From: Halalkalibacterium ligniniphilum | GTDB lineage: Bacteria > Bacillota > Bacilli > Bacillales > Bacillaceae_D | Length of the DNA stretch: 64,000 nt | Reading direction: 5' to 3' | Assembly: GCF_000334155.1 (NCBI RefSeq) | Contig: NZ_ANNK01000087.1 | Span: 20,266 to 84,265 of the forward strand | Part shown: one piece after another, positions 1 through 7,891 of the stretch | Numbering within the stretch: position 1 is the first letter of the stretch | Layout: each line of letters begins with the position of its first letter | The notes under the pieces: model-generated | Told to the model about the DNA's origin: nothing | The model's database searches: none | The model's input: only the letters and a program-made list of their open reading frames with translations | Program-made: the position numbers and the translations under genes

Positions 1-570
1 ACATCTCGCATTTTTATAAATGAACGTAGGGCGAGTAGGAGTGCTTTGACAATTAAAGATATTATTGAGATAGACATAGAAGGCAATGTTTTAGATGAAG
101 ACGGTCAGCCTCCCAACGAATATCCCTTGCACACAGAAATGTATCGAAATCGAGAAGATGTCAATGCTGTGGCCCATACTCACCCGAAATGGTCAACCTT
201 ATTTACGATATCCAAAGTTCCTTTACGACCAGTTATTATCCAAGGAGCGGTGATCGGCGATGTCGCTATATTCCCAAAAGCAAATTCAATTAGTAATCAA
301 GAAATCGCAACAGAATTAGTAAAAGCGATGGGTGAAGATTTTGTTGTATTAATGAAAGCACATGGTGCAGCCATTGTAGGTCATAATTTAACGGAAGTTT
401 TTGCGAGAAGTGTCTTTTTAGAGGAAAATGCTTATCGGCAGTACATGGCTGGTCAAATTGGCTACGCCCATTCGTTAGAGGAAGATGAAATACAGCAAAT
501 GAAAGAGTTTATTTGGCAACCTAAAAACATTCAAAAAGTTTGGGACAATCATTTAAGCAAGCTAAAATAA
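1..570 (+). CDS. Class II aldolase/adducin-family protein, 5' end cut by window edge
   Basis: The reading frame is open from base 1, so the gene begins before the window; a TTG at 46 is only an internal possibility. The visible 189 residues show the class II aldolase fold: the zinc-binding HTH pair in AHTHP, the later MKAHGA segment, and a LEENAYRQ stretch near the C terminus. In this family, members with this C-terminal pattern include aromatic acid decarboxylases such as 3,4-dihydroxyphthalate decarboxylase (PhtC type) as well as sugar-phosphate aldolases. The aromatic catabolic setting makes a decarboxylase feeding protocatechuate attractive, but that is inference. Family assignment is secure; substrate is not. 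Confidence 0.8.
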   Translation, partial: TSRIFINERRASRSALTIKDIIEIDIEGNVLDEDGQPPNEYPLHTEMYRNREDVNAVAHTHPKWSTLFTISKVPLRPVIIQGAVIGDVAIFPKANSISNQEIATELVKAMGEDFVVLMKAHGAAIVGHNLTEVFARSVFLEENAYRQYMAGQIGYAHSLEEDEIQQMKEFIWQPKNIQKVWDNHLSKLK

Positions 571-602
571 AACAAAGAAAATTGAATGTAAAAATGAGGA
601 GT

Positions 603-775
603 TAAAAAAAAACAAGGCCTTCCCATACCGTAAACAGTCATTGGTATAAGAAAATGTCTGATCACTGTGTAGTCTCTGATGGGTTCACATGATGAGATTC
701 AAGAGGTGTTGTGTTCTGGCAAACCATATCTTAAGGCTTTGGTAACCTACAGTATGGGATAGGTCATACGACGAA
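603..775 (-). ncRNA. Putative structured RNA ending in a U-tract
   Basis: Bases 748-765 and 616-632 can pair over about 17 positions with one bulge and a few G-U pairs, closing a loop of about 115 nt. On the minus strand the 3' arm is followed at once by ten T (602-612), as in an intrinsic terminator. The rod-like layout recalls 6S-type RNA, but I recognise no family. It lies 35 nt beyond the stop of the small ORF at 810-941 and may be its 3' UTR rather than a separate gene; no convincing own promoter is seen. Confidence 0.35.
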
Positions 776-809
776 AAAATAAAACATTACGGGCATCTAA
801 AAAAACGAA

Positions 810-941
810 TTAAATTTCACGACTTTGCAAGAATGTAAGGGCGTTCTGACAAAGTTCATTTGGAATACCAAGTTCTTTTAAATCAGCTTCATTCACATGA
901 TTGATGGCAAACGTAAATTTTAAAATGTTTAATAAACCCAT
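810..941 (-). CDS. Small ORF, 43 aa, unknown
   Basis: An ATG at 941 is preceded by an excellent Shine-Dalgarno (GGAGGGG, 7-nt spacing) and a TATACT -10-like box at 963-968, giving a very short leader. The product begins MGLLNILKF and ends FLQSREI, with a mildly hydrophobic N terminus, a central acidic NEADLKELG stretch and one cysteine. A cre-like 12/14 match (982-995) lies just upstream. The stop is followed by the structured minus-strand region 603-775. I do not recognise a family; it could be a real small protein or the head of a decayed gene. The strong initiation region is the main support. Confidence 0.45.
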   Translation of the reverse strand: MGLLNILKFTFAINHVNEADLKELGIPNELCQNALTFLQSREI

Positions 942-1137
942 TAAAAATCCCCTCCTTTTTATAGTATAATCATCTTAGCATTGAAAGCGTTTTGCAAAGC
1001 AAGTGGTTTATGCAAAAATAGGCTCAAATTTTAAAAATAATTTAATTCTGAATTTTCTAATTTATAAATTTATAATCGTAGTAAGGATACGTTTAATGCC
1101 TTCAATAGCTGTTTTTTGATTTTCATGTGAAGAAATG

Positions 1138-1177
1138 AACACTTGCCGTTCCTCAATAATGGTAAGTGTTTTTTTTG
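1138..1177 (+). terminator. Intrinsic terminator without an upstream gene
   Basis: A 13-bp stem (1138-1150 with 1158-1170, two G-U pairs) with a 7-nt loop is followed by eight T. No plus-strand gene lies between 570 and this site. A TATAAT box at 1069-1074 could start a transcript of about 95 nt ending here, so this may mark a small RNA or an attenuator in the leader of the gene at 1342. The rest of 571-1341, apart from the minus-strand items, shows nothing else. Confidence 0.7.
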
Positions 1178-1341
1178 TTTTTTATAGATTTATAGGCTAT
1201 TATCAATTCTTTAATAGACGTATTAACAATATAAACAGCTACTTAAAATAGATATTAAATACAATGTTAGTACATTTAAAAAGGTGATTAAGAAAAATCA
1301 GAGAATAATATGTAGATAAATTTAAAAGGAGGTTTTTTGAA

Positions 1342-1653
1342 ATGAAGGTTAAAATTTTTATTGAATATTGGGTCAAAAAGGAAAAGCGTGCGATGTTTTT
1401 TCAGCTAATTCCCCAATTGAAAGAGTACCATGAAGATAAATGGAATATTAATGATTTTGAAATTTTCGAAGGTACGGAGCAAAAAAATTTATTTGTTGAG
1501 GAATTCCATATAGATAATGAAGAACAATATCACGAAATAAAAGATGATCGGTTACAAGAAAATGATCCCTTTTTCAGTACAATGCATGAGTGTATTAAAG
1601 GTGGTAAAGAAAAAGTAAATATTTGGGCTTTTCGAAAAGTTGACGAAATGTAG
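1342..1653 (+). CDS. Hypothetical protein, 103 aa
   Basis: ATG at 1342 follows AAAAGGAGG with normal spacing. The protein is small, charged and soluble, with alternating beta-like segments (VKIFIEYWV, LFVEEFHI, VNIWAFRK) around helices, which suggests a ferredoxin-like alpha/beta dimer of the dimeric barrel sort. That is only a fold guess. There is no signal peptide or membrane segment. It precedes a LysR gene on the same strand after a 136-nt gap. I do not recognise a family or a function; the coding call is supported by the ribosome site and by typical Bacillus codon use. Confidence 0.6.
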   Translation: MKVKIFIEYWVKKEKRAMFFQLIPQLKEYHEDKWNINDFEIFEGTEQKNLFVEEFHIDNEEQYHEIKDDRLQENDPFFSTMHECIKGGKEKVNIWAFRKVDEM

Positions 1654-1789
1654 CTAAGTTTTCAATCAAATGCAAATAGCTCATTTTGTTTTTCGGTAAG
1701 CAAGTTTCAAGGTGATCTCTATACAACGTGGTAGAAGAGATGCATGAATTGTGAATGATTATTTAAAATCCAAACAAAGGAGGGCCTTT

Positions 1790-2665
1790 ATGGATTTTCA
1801 TCAGTTAAAGACGTTGCAAAAATTGGATCGAGAAAAAAGCTTTAGTCGAACATCAAAAGAGCTGGGAATTTCCCAACCAACAGTTACGACACGTATTAAA
1901 ATGCTAGAAAAAGAATTAGATGAAAATCTTGTATTGAGGACAGGGCAAAAAGCGATATTAACAGATGCTGGAAAGAGGTTTTTGACGTATATAGACCGTG
2001 CACTTCAAGTCTTTCAGTTTGGTGTAGACCGACTAGCAAACAATGAGCAGAATATTTCCATTGCTGCAACACCAACGATTAATACCTTTATTCTACCCCG
2101 CAAGATAAAAGAAGCACGGAAAAAAGAGCCGAACGTAAAATTGAAATTCATCACGGGTTCTTCAAATGAAATTATTCAAATGGTAAAAGATGAGCTGGTT
2201 GATATTGGATTAATACGAGGAAGCGCTGAAGATCATGAGATCGAAACATTTCAGTTATTTGAAGAAGAACTGCATTTGGTGCATTCTAGGCAACATCCTT
2301 TTCAACATTTAAAAAACATCACCGTACATGACCTCACGAGTGAAAATATTATCGTTTATCGACGTCTATCCGGCACCTACAAACTTATAAAAGAGGCTTT
2401 CCGAAAAGAAGGGGCTCGATTAAATGTGTCAATGGAGTTAGAGCATGTCATTACTGTTAAGCAAATGGTTTTAGCGGGAATGGGGCTGGCTTTTCTGCCG
2501 GAAAGTGCAATAAAGAAAGAAATGGCAAACGGGGAATTAGTGAAAAAAAATTTAATCAATACAAAAATAATACGCGAAGTGTCTCTCATCTATAAAAGAG
2601 AAAATCATTCCGTTATCTCTTCGAATATTTTTAAAATGTTAAGGGACATATTTAAAGAAGCTTAA
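1790..2665 (+). CDS. LysR-family transcriptional regulator
   Basis: The start at 1790 is chosen because it follows AAAGGAGGG by a normal spacer and gives the usual LysR beginning MDFHQLKTL; the frame stays open 13 codons upstream without a better site. The 291-aa product has the N-terminal winged helix-turn-helix (residues about 1-60, with SQPTVTTRIKMLE as recognition helix) and an effector domain from about 85 with SIAATPTINTFILP, as in CysB/LysR proteins. It lies before ubiX and the first TTT operon on the same strand, so it is the obvious candidate activator of that region. Effector unknown. Confidence 0.9.
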   Translation: MDFHQLKTLQKLDREKSFSRTSKELGISQPTVTTRIKMLEKELDENLVLRTGQKAILTDAGKRFLTYIDRALQVFQFGVDRLANNEQNISIAATPTINTFILPRKIKEARKKEPNVKLKFITGSSNEIIQMVKDELVDIGLIRGSAEDHEIETFQLFEEELHLVHSRQHPFQHLKNITVHDLTSENIIVYRRLSGTYKLIKEAFRKEGARLNVSMELEHVITVKQMVLAGMGLAFLPESAIKKEMANGELVKKNLINTKIIREVSLIYKRENHSVISSNIFKMLRDIFKEA

Positions 2666-2855
2666 TTTGTATTCTTCACACAAGCGTTGCCCATGATCTA
2701 AATAGGTTAAAGGAGGCTGTTACAACTGAATAAATTATTAATGAAGGTATTAATGATATGACTGCGAGCAGTCATTGACTTATAGAAGCAACATGAGTAA
2801 ATTTAAACTAAGAATTAAAAATATTTAGAAAAATCAATCGAAGGAAGTGGGATTA

Positions 2856-3428
2856 GTGAGAATCATTGTAGGGATGTCGGGGGCGACTGGAGCAATTTAT
2901 GGGATAAAAATGTTAGAAGCACTTGGTTCAGTAGGTGTAGAAACACATCTTGTCATGTCTAAATGGGCAGAAACAACGATAAAGCTAGAAACAAATTATA
3001 CAGTTGACCAAGTAAAAAGTTTAGCTTCCACTGTCCATGGCACGATGAATCAGGCAGCATCTATTTCAAGCGGATCATTTCGAGTGGATGGTATGATTAT
3101 TGCACCTTGCAGTATGAAAACACTTGCTTCCATTCGAGTGGGTATGTCGGAAGGACTTTTAGGAAGGGCTGCAGATGTAGTTTTGAAAGAAAGAAAAAAA
3201 TTAGTACTGTTAACAAGAGAGACACCACTGAATGATATTCATTTGGAAAATATGCTAGCCTTATCTAGAATGGGTACCGTCATTTTACCGCCAGTTCCTG
3301 CTTTTTATAATCATCCTTCTTCGATTCAGGACATTGTCAATCACATTGTTGCAAGAACTTTGGATCAATTTGAAATTGACAACGTACTTACTAGAAGATG
3401 GAAAGAAAGTACGATGAAAATTATTTAA
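2856..3428 (+). CDS. ubiX: UbiX-family flavin prenyltransferase
   Basis: UbiX enzymes join dimethylallyl phosphate to FMN to make prenylated FMN, the cofactor of UbiD decarboxylases. GTG 2856 is preferred: GAAGGAAGTGG sits just upstream, whereas GTG 2847 lies inside that ribosome site. The 190-aa protein starts with the flavoprotein motif GMSGATGAIYGIKML, carries the SGSF and APCSMKTLA motifs, and ends with the LTRETPL...PAFY region, matching the full length of the family. A matching ubiD gene lies at 10072. There is no neighbouring small third subunit of the BsdD/VdcD type. The gap before it (2666-2846) holds a ribosome-site-like AAAGGAGG with no real ORF and a 7-bp hairpin at 2758-2775. Confidence 0.9.
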   Translation: MRIIVGMSGATGAIYGIKMLEALGSVGVETHLVMSKWAETTIKLETNYTVDQVKSLASTVHGTMNQAASISSGSFRVDGMIIAPCSMKTLASIRVGMSEGLLGRAADVVLKERKKLVLLTRETPLNDIHLENMLALSRMGTVILPPVPAFYNHPSSIQDIVNHIVARTLDQFEIDNVLTRRWKESTMKII

Positions 3429-3508
3429 AAACGATAAAATCAACTAGTTACTAGTCCATTAAACAAACAAATAGCAAATTAAAAGAAAGCGAGATAAAAG
3501 AGCCTTCA

Positions 3509-3532
3509 ATTTTGTGAAATATTTCACAAAAT
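3509..3532. promoter_or_regulatory. 24-bp perfect palindrome, candidate operator
   Basis: The two 12-nt halves (ATTTTGTGAAAT and its exact complement) are symmetric with no mismatch. It sits 105 bp before the TTT solute-binding gene and 81 bp after ubiX, so it is placed as a transcription factor site. Which regulator binds is unknown; the LysR at 1790 is the nearest. Confidence 0.5.
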
Positions 3533-3592
3533 GTAGAAAGGTGTAGAAGCAAAGGGGAAAATTAAATATCTCTGTCGAACGAAATTAAAAAA

Positions 3593-3606
3593 TGTAAGCG
3601 TATACA
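3593..3606 (+). promoter_or_regulatory. cre site (CcpA) before TTT operon 1
   Basis: TGTAAGCGTATACA matches the Bacillus cre consensus TGWAANCGNTNWCA at 13 of 14 positions. Its place 31 bp before the tctC start suggests carbon catabolite repression of the transporter. Confidence 0.6.
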
Positions 3607-3636
3607 AGATTAATATAAAAATAAGGAGGTTTTTCA

Positions 3637-4680
3637 TTGAACAATAAAAAGTTTTACAAGTATTACAGTCTGTTACTTGTTGGCTCTATTTTTTTAATCT
3701 TAGCTGCTTGTTCAGGAAATTCAAATCAACCGATGGCAAGCTCAAATGAAGAAAGTGATAGTGATGAAGTTTCTAGCAATGAAGAAGTGGAATTCCCAAA
3801 GAAAAATATAACCTTTGTAGTTCCCAATTCACCAGGAGGTGGATTTGATACAACAGGACGTCTCCTAGCAGAATATTGGTCAAAGTATTTACCAAATGCT
3901 AATTTCATGATTGATAATAAGCCGGGAGCTGGAGGTAGAAGTGCATATCGAGCTGTTGAAAGGGCAAATCCAGATGGGTATACGATTGGAATATTCAATG
4001 TTCCTGGAATCTTACCTGATATGATATTTGCTGATGATGATATTAATGTGTTGGATATGGAATGGATCGGAAGAGTTTCAGAAGTACAATATATGGCAGC
4101 TGTAAGTAAGGATTCAGACATAGAAACAATAGATGATTTAAGAAATGCTGGTCTTGTAACGGCAGCCCAAGGAAATCTTGTGTCAGCAGGTACGATAGGC
4201 ATGCTTATCTCTGCTAACACATTAGGATTTGATATAGAGTTAATCCCTCATGATGGAGGAAGTGAAGCAATTTTATCAGTTGTTAGAGGAGATATAACCT
4301 GGACACAGTTTCCAATTGGTACGATAGCTCCAAATGTTAAAAGTGGAGATATTACACCACTTTGGGTGTACTCAAATGAAAGATTAGAAGAATTTCCCGA
4401 TGTACCAACGATTGGTGAATTAGGTAACCCTGACCTGGTGGATTTAGTATCTTTACACCGTGCTATTGCGGTTACCCCAGGAACACCTGAAGAAATTTTA
4501 AACATACTGCGCGAGTCATTTATGAAAACAGTTGAAGATCCCGAGTTTCAAGAAAAATTAACAAACCTTGAAGGGGGAAAATCTGATCCATTAGACCATG
4601 AAGGAATCGTGGAAATTATTGAGAACGGAATTAAGAATATAGAAGAAAATAGGGATTTAATTGAGATCCTATACGAGTAA
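3637..4680 (+). CDS. tctC: TTT transporter solute-binding lipoprotein (TctC/Bug family)
   Basis: This is the extracytoplasmic receptor of a tripartite tricarboxylate transporter. TTG 3637 follows AAGGAGG by seven bases. The N terminus has a short basic stretch, a hydrophobic core and the lipobox LAAC, so it should be membrane-anchored. After a Ser/Glu-rich linker comes the TctC fold with the typical VPNSPGGGFDTTGR and NKPGAGG motifs (about residues 62-105). The family binds carboxylates, including aromatic ones such as terephthalate (TphC). It heads tctC-tctA-tctB and has a paralogue at 36448. The substrate is probably an aromatic or related carboxylate, by context only. Confidence 0.92.
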   Translation: MNNKKFYKYYSLLLVGSIFLILAACSGNSNQPMASSNEESDSDEVSSNEEVEFPKKNITFVVPNSPGGGFDTTGRLLAEYWSKYLPNANFMIDNKPGAGGRSAYRAVERANPDGYTIGIFNVPGILPDMIFADDDINVLDMEWIGRVSEVQYMAAVSKDSDIETIDDLRNAGLVTAAQGNLVSAGTIGMLISANTLGFDIELIPHDGGSEAILSVVRGDITWTQFPIGTIAPNVKSGDITPLWVYSNERLEEFPDVPTIGELGNPDLVDLVSLHRAIAVTPGTPEEILNILRESFMKTVEDPEFQEKLTNLEGGKSDPLDHEGIVEIIENGIKNIEENRDLIEILYE

Positions 4681-4696
4681 AGATTGCTTTTTGAAA

Positions 4697-4724
4697 GTGG
4701 GTCTTCATAAATTTGAAGACCCAC
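4697..4724 (+). other. Intergenic hairpin between tctC and tctA
   Basis: A perfect 11-bp stem (GTGGGTCTTCA with its complement) with a 6-nt loop and no T-run. Such hairpins after binding-protein genes usually stabilise the upstream mRNA or cause partial termination, so that the receptor is made in excess over the membrane subunits. Confidence 0.6.
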
Positions 4725-4749
4725 AAATTCTGATCTTGGAGGTTAAACC

Positions 4750-6246
4750 ATGTGGGAACAAGCGTTAATGGCTCTGCAATCTTTTATAACTTGGCCTAGT
4801 CCGCTCTACTTACTTTTAGGTGCTACACTTGGCTTTGTATTTGGTGTTATTCCTGGTTTAGGTGGTACGCAAGCATTGGCGCTACTTTTGCCTCTTACAC
4901 TTACTATGAGTCAAGAACATGCAATTATAACTTTAATAGGTGTGGTTGGCGCCTCTACTTTTGGTGGTTCCATCACCGCCATTCTATTAAACACACCTGG
5001 TACAAGTCAGAATGCAGCAACGGTTTTTGATGGTTATCCCTTAGCCAAACAAGGAAAAGCGGGGGTAGCTCTTGGGGCTGCAGCAACTGCATCCTTAATG
5101 GGGGCTGTTGTTGGAGTGATTATTCTCACATTAATTTTACCTTTTGGACGATATATTGTTTTAGCGTTTTCATACCCCGAATATGTCATGATTGCTTTAA
5201 TGGGTCTTAGCGTCATAGCTGTTGTTTCCCAAGGAAGCATGTGGAAAGCATTAATAGCTGCAGGGCTTGGCTTTATTTTTGCAGCTGTTGGGAATGATCC
5301 GATTACTGGAGAATTGCGATTTACATTTGGGATTGATTATTTATACGACGGGATAAAAATGGTGCCAGCTTTAATCGGATTGTTTGCGATAAGTGAAGCA
5401 TTTAAGCTGATGTTAGAAAAGGGGACAATTTCAAAAGAGAAGGTACCTCTTGGGATAACAGGCGTTTGGGAAGGAGTAGGCTCCGTTTTTAAAAATTTTG
5501 GTGTGTTTTTTCGTAGTTCGATAATCGGGACAATTATTGGAATTATCCCAGGTGTGGGTGGAACCGTAGCAAATTTCATCGCATATGGTCAAACCGTCCA
5601 AACATCAAAAAATAAAGAGATGTTCGGTAAAGGTGACATAAGGGGTGTTATTGGCCCAGAATCTGCAAATAATGCAAAAGATGGTGGTGCTCTAGTACCA
5701 ACATTAATTTTTGGTATTCCAGGTAGTGCGGAAACGGCTGTACTATTGGGAGCTTTAATTTTGCATGGAATTCAGCCAGGGCCAAGGATTATGCTAGACC
5801 ATCCAACTTTAATTTTAGAGCTTATCTACGCACTATTGGCTGCCAATATTGTAGTCAGCACATTAGGAATTTTCTTAGCACCTCAATTAACGAAATTGAC
5901 AAAACTACCTGTCATGTTAATCGCGCCAAATATTTTAGTTGTTTCCTTACTTGGAGCTTACATGACTCAATTCGAGCATGGAGATGTTGTGGTTGCCCTC
6001 TTATTTGGTCTATTAGGTTACATTATGTATCGATTTGGCTTTTCAAGAATTCCGTTAGTCATTGCGTTAGTGTTAGGTGGGTTACTCGAATCAAATTATC
6101 ATCAAACGATAAAATTATTTGGTGTTGAAGGATTTTTCAATCGTCCTTTATCACTAGCGTTGTTTCTGGTGACAATTTTGATGCTATCTTTCCCGCTTAT
6201 AAAAAAGTTTAAGAAATCACCAAAGGATTCGGGGGTTGGAATGTGA
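4750..6246 (+). CDS. tctA: TTT transporter large membrane subunit (TctA)
   Basis: This is the large permease subunit of the tripartite tricarboxylate transporter. ATG 4750 follows TTGGAGG. The 498-aa protein is almost wholly hydrophobic with about 11-12 membrane segments and the family signatures FGVIPGLGGTQALALLLPL near residue 30, GGSITAILLNTPGT near 75-88 and the internal repeat IIPGVGGTVANFIAYG plus GIPGSAETA later. Length is normal. It overlaps tctB. It is strongly alike to the second copy at 37508, so the two systems are paralogous. It probably works with the lipoprotein encoded just upstream. Confidence 0.93.
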   Translation: MWEQALMALQSFITWPSPLYLLLGATLGFVFGVIPGLGGTQALALLLPLTLTMSQEHAIITLIGVVGASTFGGSITAILLNTPGTSQNAATVFDGYPLAKQGKAGVALGAAATASLMGAVVGVIILTLILPFGRYIVLAFSYPEYVMIALMGLSVIAVVSQGSMWKALIAAGLGFIFAAVGNDPITGELRFTFGIDYLYDGIKMVPALIGLFAISEAFKLMLEKGTISKEKVPLGITGVWEGVGSVFKNFGVFFRSSIIGTIIGIIPGVGGTVANFIAYGQTVQTSKNKEMFGKGDIRGVIGPESANNAKDGGALVPTLIFGIPGSAETAVLLGALILHGIQPGPRIMLDHPTLILELIYALLAANIVVSTLGIFLAPQLTKLTKLPVMLIAPNILVVSLLGAYMTQFEHGDVVVALLFGLLGYIMYRFGFSRIPLVIALVLGGLLESNYHQTIKLFGVEGFFNRPLSLALFLVTILMLSFPLIKKFKKSPKDSGVGM

Positions 6247-6731
6247 TGAAGCAAAAAAGTATAGATCGGCATATATTTTCCATGTTCTTAATTTTTTTCT
6301 CATTAACTACGATTGTTATAAGTTTAGATTTTAGAAGTATTGCAAGGGTGTTTCCGCTCACGTTTGGTATCTTCACTTTTGTTTTGGTTTTCTTGCAATT
6401 CTTGTCAGATCTATTTCCTAAAAATAAAATTTTTGGGTTCATGAGAACGCAAGGACTGGCTGGGAATGCAAACTTTAACTCTAAAAGTGATGATGAACAA
6501 AAGGAGAATATAAATACAAAAAATGAATGGAAGACAGTGTTTAACATATTTATTTGGTTACTAATCTTTGTCATTGTCATTCGATATGTCTCGTATTTTA
6601 TTGTTGTGCCAATCTTTTTATTTCTCTTTTTAAAGTTCTTAAGCAAAGAAACGTGGAAAACATCCTCCCTTGTAGCCATTTGCGCGGGAGCTGTTGTCTA
6701 TCTATTATTCGGTTTGGTTCTAGGAAGGTAA
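6246..6731 (+). CDS. tctB: TTT transporter small membrane subunit (TctB)
   Basis: The ATG at 6246 overlaps the TGA of tctA, a sign of translational coupling; a GTG at 6243 is also possible. The product (about 161 aa) has four predicted membrane segments with a charged loop in the middle (roughly residues 70-95), the usual layout of the poorly conserved TctB/DUF1468 subunit. It completes the first TTT system. No T-rich terminator follows; the next 400 bases hold decayed sequence. Confidence 0.85.
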   Translation: MKQKSIDRHIFSMFLIFFSLTTIVISLDFRSIARVFPLTFGIFTFVLVFLQFLSDLFPKNKIFGFMRTQGLAGNANFNSKSDDEQKENINTKNEWKTVFNIFIWLLIFVIVIRYVSYFIVVPIFLFLFLKFLSKETWKTSSLVAICAGAVVYLLFGLVLGR

Positions 6732-6936
6732 TAACTAGGAGCGAAGCCAAAAAAATGTATTTGCCCTTGTTCAATGGAATGGTTAAACGGACCGCGAAAG
6801 TTTAGTGAATAAATGTTTGATGGAAAAATGTGGGAATAAACGATTATTAAACAAAGTTGCGATTAAGAAACAATTAGATTAAGAGAGAGAGCAGGGTGCG
6901 TCAAGAGCTTGAAAAAGTGTACAGAGACAAAAAAAT

Positions 6937-7029
6937 TTGTTAGGGGCGGCAGTTTTTCTTTCATCAAATGAAAGTGATTTTATTACTGGACAAACAATGA
7001 TTGTTGATGGTGGCGGACATATGATCTGA
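6937..7029 (+). pseudogene. C-terminal remnant of a short-chain dehydrogenase (SDR)
   Basis: Thirty codons ending in TGA at 7027-7029 read LLGAAVFLSSNESDF then ITGQTMIVDGGG, the hallmark C terminus of 3-oxoacyl-ACP reductase-type SDR enzymes. The same frame meets a stop at 6910 and no catalytic YxxxK or nucleotide-binding part is present between 6732 and 6936, so only the tail survives. In an aromatic pathway an SDR would suit dihydrodiol or alcohol oxidation, but the original role cannot be told. The rest of 6732-7141 shows no gene. Confidence 0.75.
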
Positions 7030-7141
7030 TGCTAGTAAAGGGACATTGTGACCAAACTTCAAAGAGGGATTTCAAAAACCGCAAGTACTAAAACGGTGCT
7101 TTTTAAAAGGCAAACTATTTTTGATAAGGGGGATGAGGCGA

Positions 7142-7819
7142 TTGGATTATTCCTGGAAAGATGTGATGCCTAAATCAGAGCGACTTCTTTATTCAAAAAC
7201 TTTTAGTCAAACAAATGATTTAGGGATAAAGCCTGCTCTATTAGTGATTGATTGCACCTATGCATTTACGGGTACACGAAAAACGACCATTGAAAAAGCG
7301 ATAGAGGAAGTGCCTACAGCTTGTGGGGAAATGGCGTGGGAAGCGATTCCATATATTCAGCAGTTATTGTTCGTTATTCGAGAAAAGCAGCTTCCGATCA
7401 TTTATACAAAGAATGATGTTGAAAGCCAGTTAATGGTTGGAAAAGCAACGAAATCAATAAGGCAAGTTGACCTTGACCCTTATTATCAATTAATACCTGA
7501 TGAAATAAGGCCAAGCGATGGTGAATGGGTATTACAAAAACCAAAAGCAAGCGCATTTTTTTCTACATCGCTTGTTTCGTATTTGTATCAAAAACAGATT
7601 GACAGCCTTATTATTTGTGGTGCGACAACGTCAGGCTGTGTACGAGCGACAGCTACGGATGCCTGTTCTTATGGTATTTCTACTTTTGTAGTAGAAGAAG
7701 CGTGTTTTGACCGGTCATACTTCGCTCATTGTGCCAATTTATTCGATATAAATGCAAAGTACGCCTCAGTCATTTCATTTAACACGTTGAACGAACAATT
7801 ATTACAAATGGATCAATAA
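7142..7819 (+). CDS. Isochorismatase-family cysteine hydrolase
   Basis: The family hydrolyses amides or isochorismate through a Cys-Lys-Asp triad. All three are visible: Asp in LLVIDCTYAF, Lys in LQKPKASAF and Cys in TTSGCVRATATDA. TTG 7142 is preferred because GGGGG lies nine bases upstream; the ATG at 7133 would sit directly on that site. About 225 aa, similar in layout to N-carbamoylsarcosine amidase-like and maleamate amidase-like members. It follows the TTT operon and SDR remnant and ends before a convergent LysR gene. The substrate is unknown; an amide of an aromatic or ring-cleavage acid is one idea. Confidence 0.85.
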   Translation: MDYSWKDVMPKSERLLYSKTFSQTNDLGIKPALLVIDCTYAFTGTRKTTIEKAIEEVPTACGEMAWEAIPYIQQLLFVIREKQLPIIYTKNDVESQLMVGKATKSIRQVDLDPYYQLIPDEIRPSDGEWVLQKPKASAFFSTSLVSYLYQKQIDSLIICGATTSGCVRATATDACSYGISTFVVEEACFDRSYFAHCANLFDINAKYASVISFNTLNEQLLQMDQ

Positions 7820-7850
7820 ACGAGCAAAATGATTTGAATCGTGATGGAAG

Positions 7851-7891
7851 TAAAGTAACTAGGGGAAGTTTACATTCCTCTAGTTACTTTG
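7851..7891. terminator. Shared convergent terminator
   Basis: An 11-bp stem AAAGTAACTAG (7852-7862) pairs with 7880-7890, with further pairing inside. It lies between the converging isochorismatase and LysR genes and overlaps the LysR stop codon. T-runs are short on both sides. Confidence 0.55.

Noticed and set aside
2700..2775. AAAGGAGG followed by a short NKLLMKVLMI frame and a 7-bp hairpin
   Set aside because: Eleven codons only and no standard start; the hairpin lacks a T-run, so neither a gene nor a terminator can be claimed.
3726..4505. Long minus-strand frames opposite tctC (and similar frames opposite odhA, thiC and praG)
   Set aside because: They mirror real genes, lack ribosome sites and have no recognisable domains.
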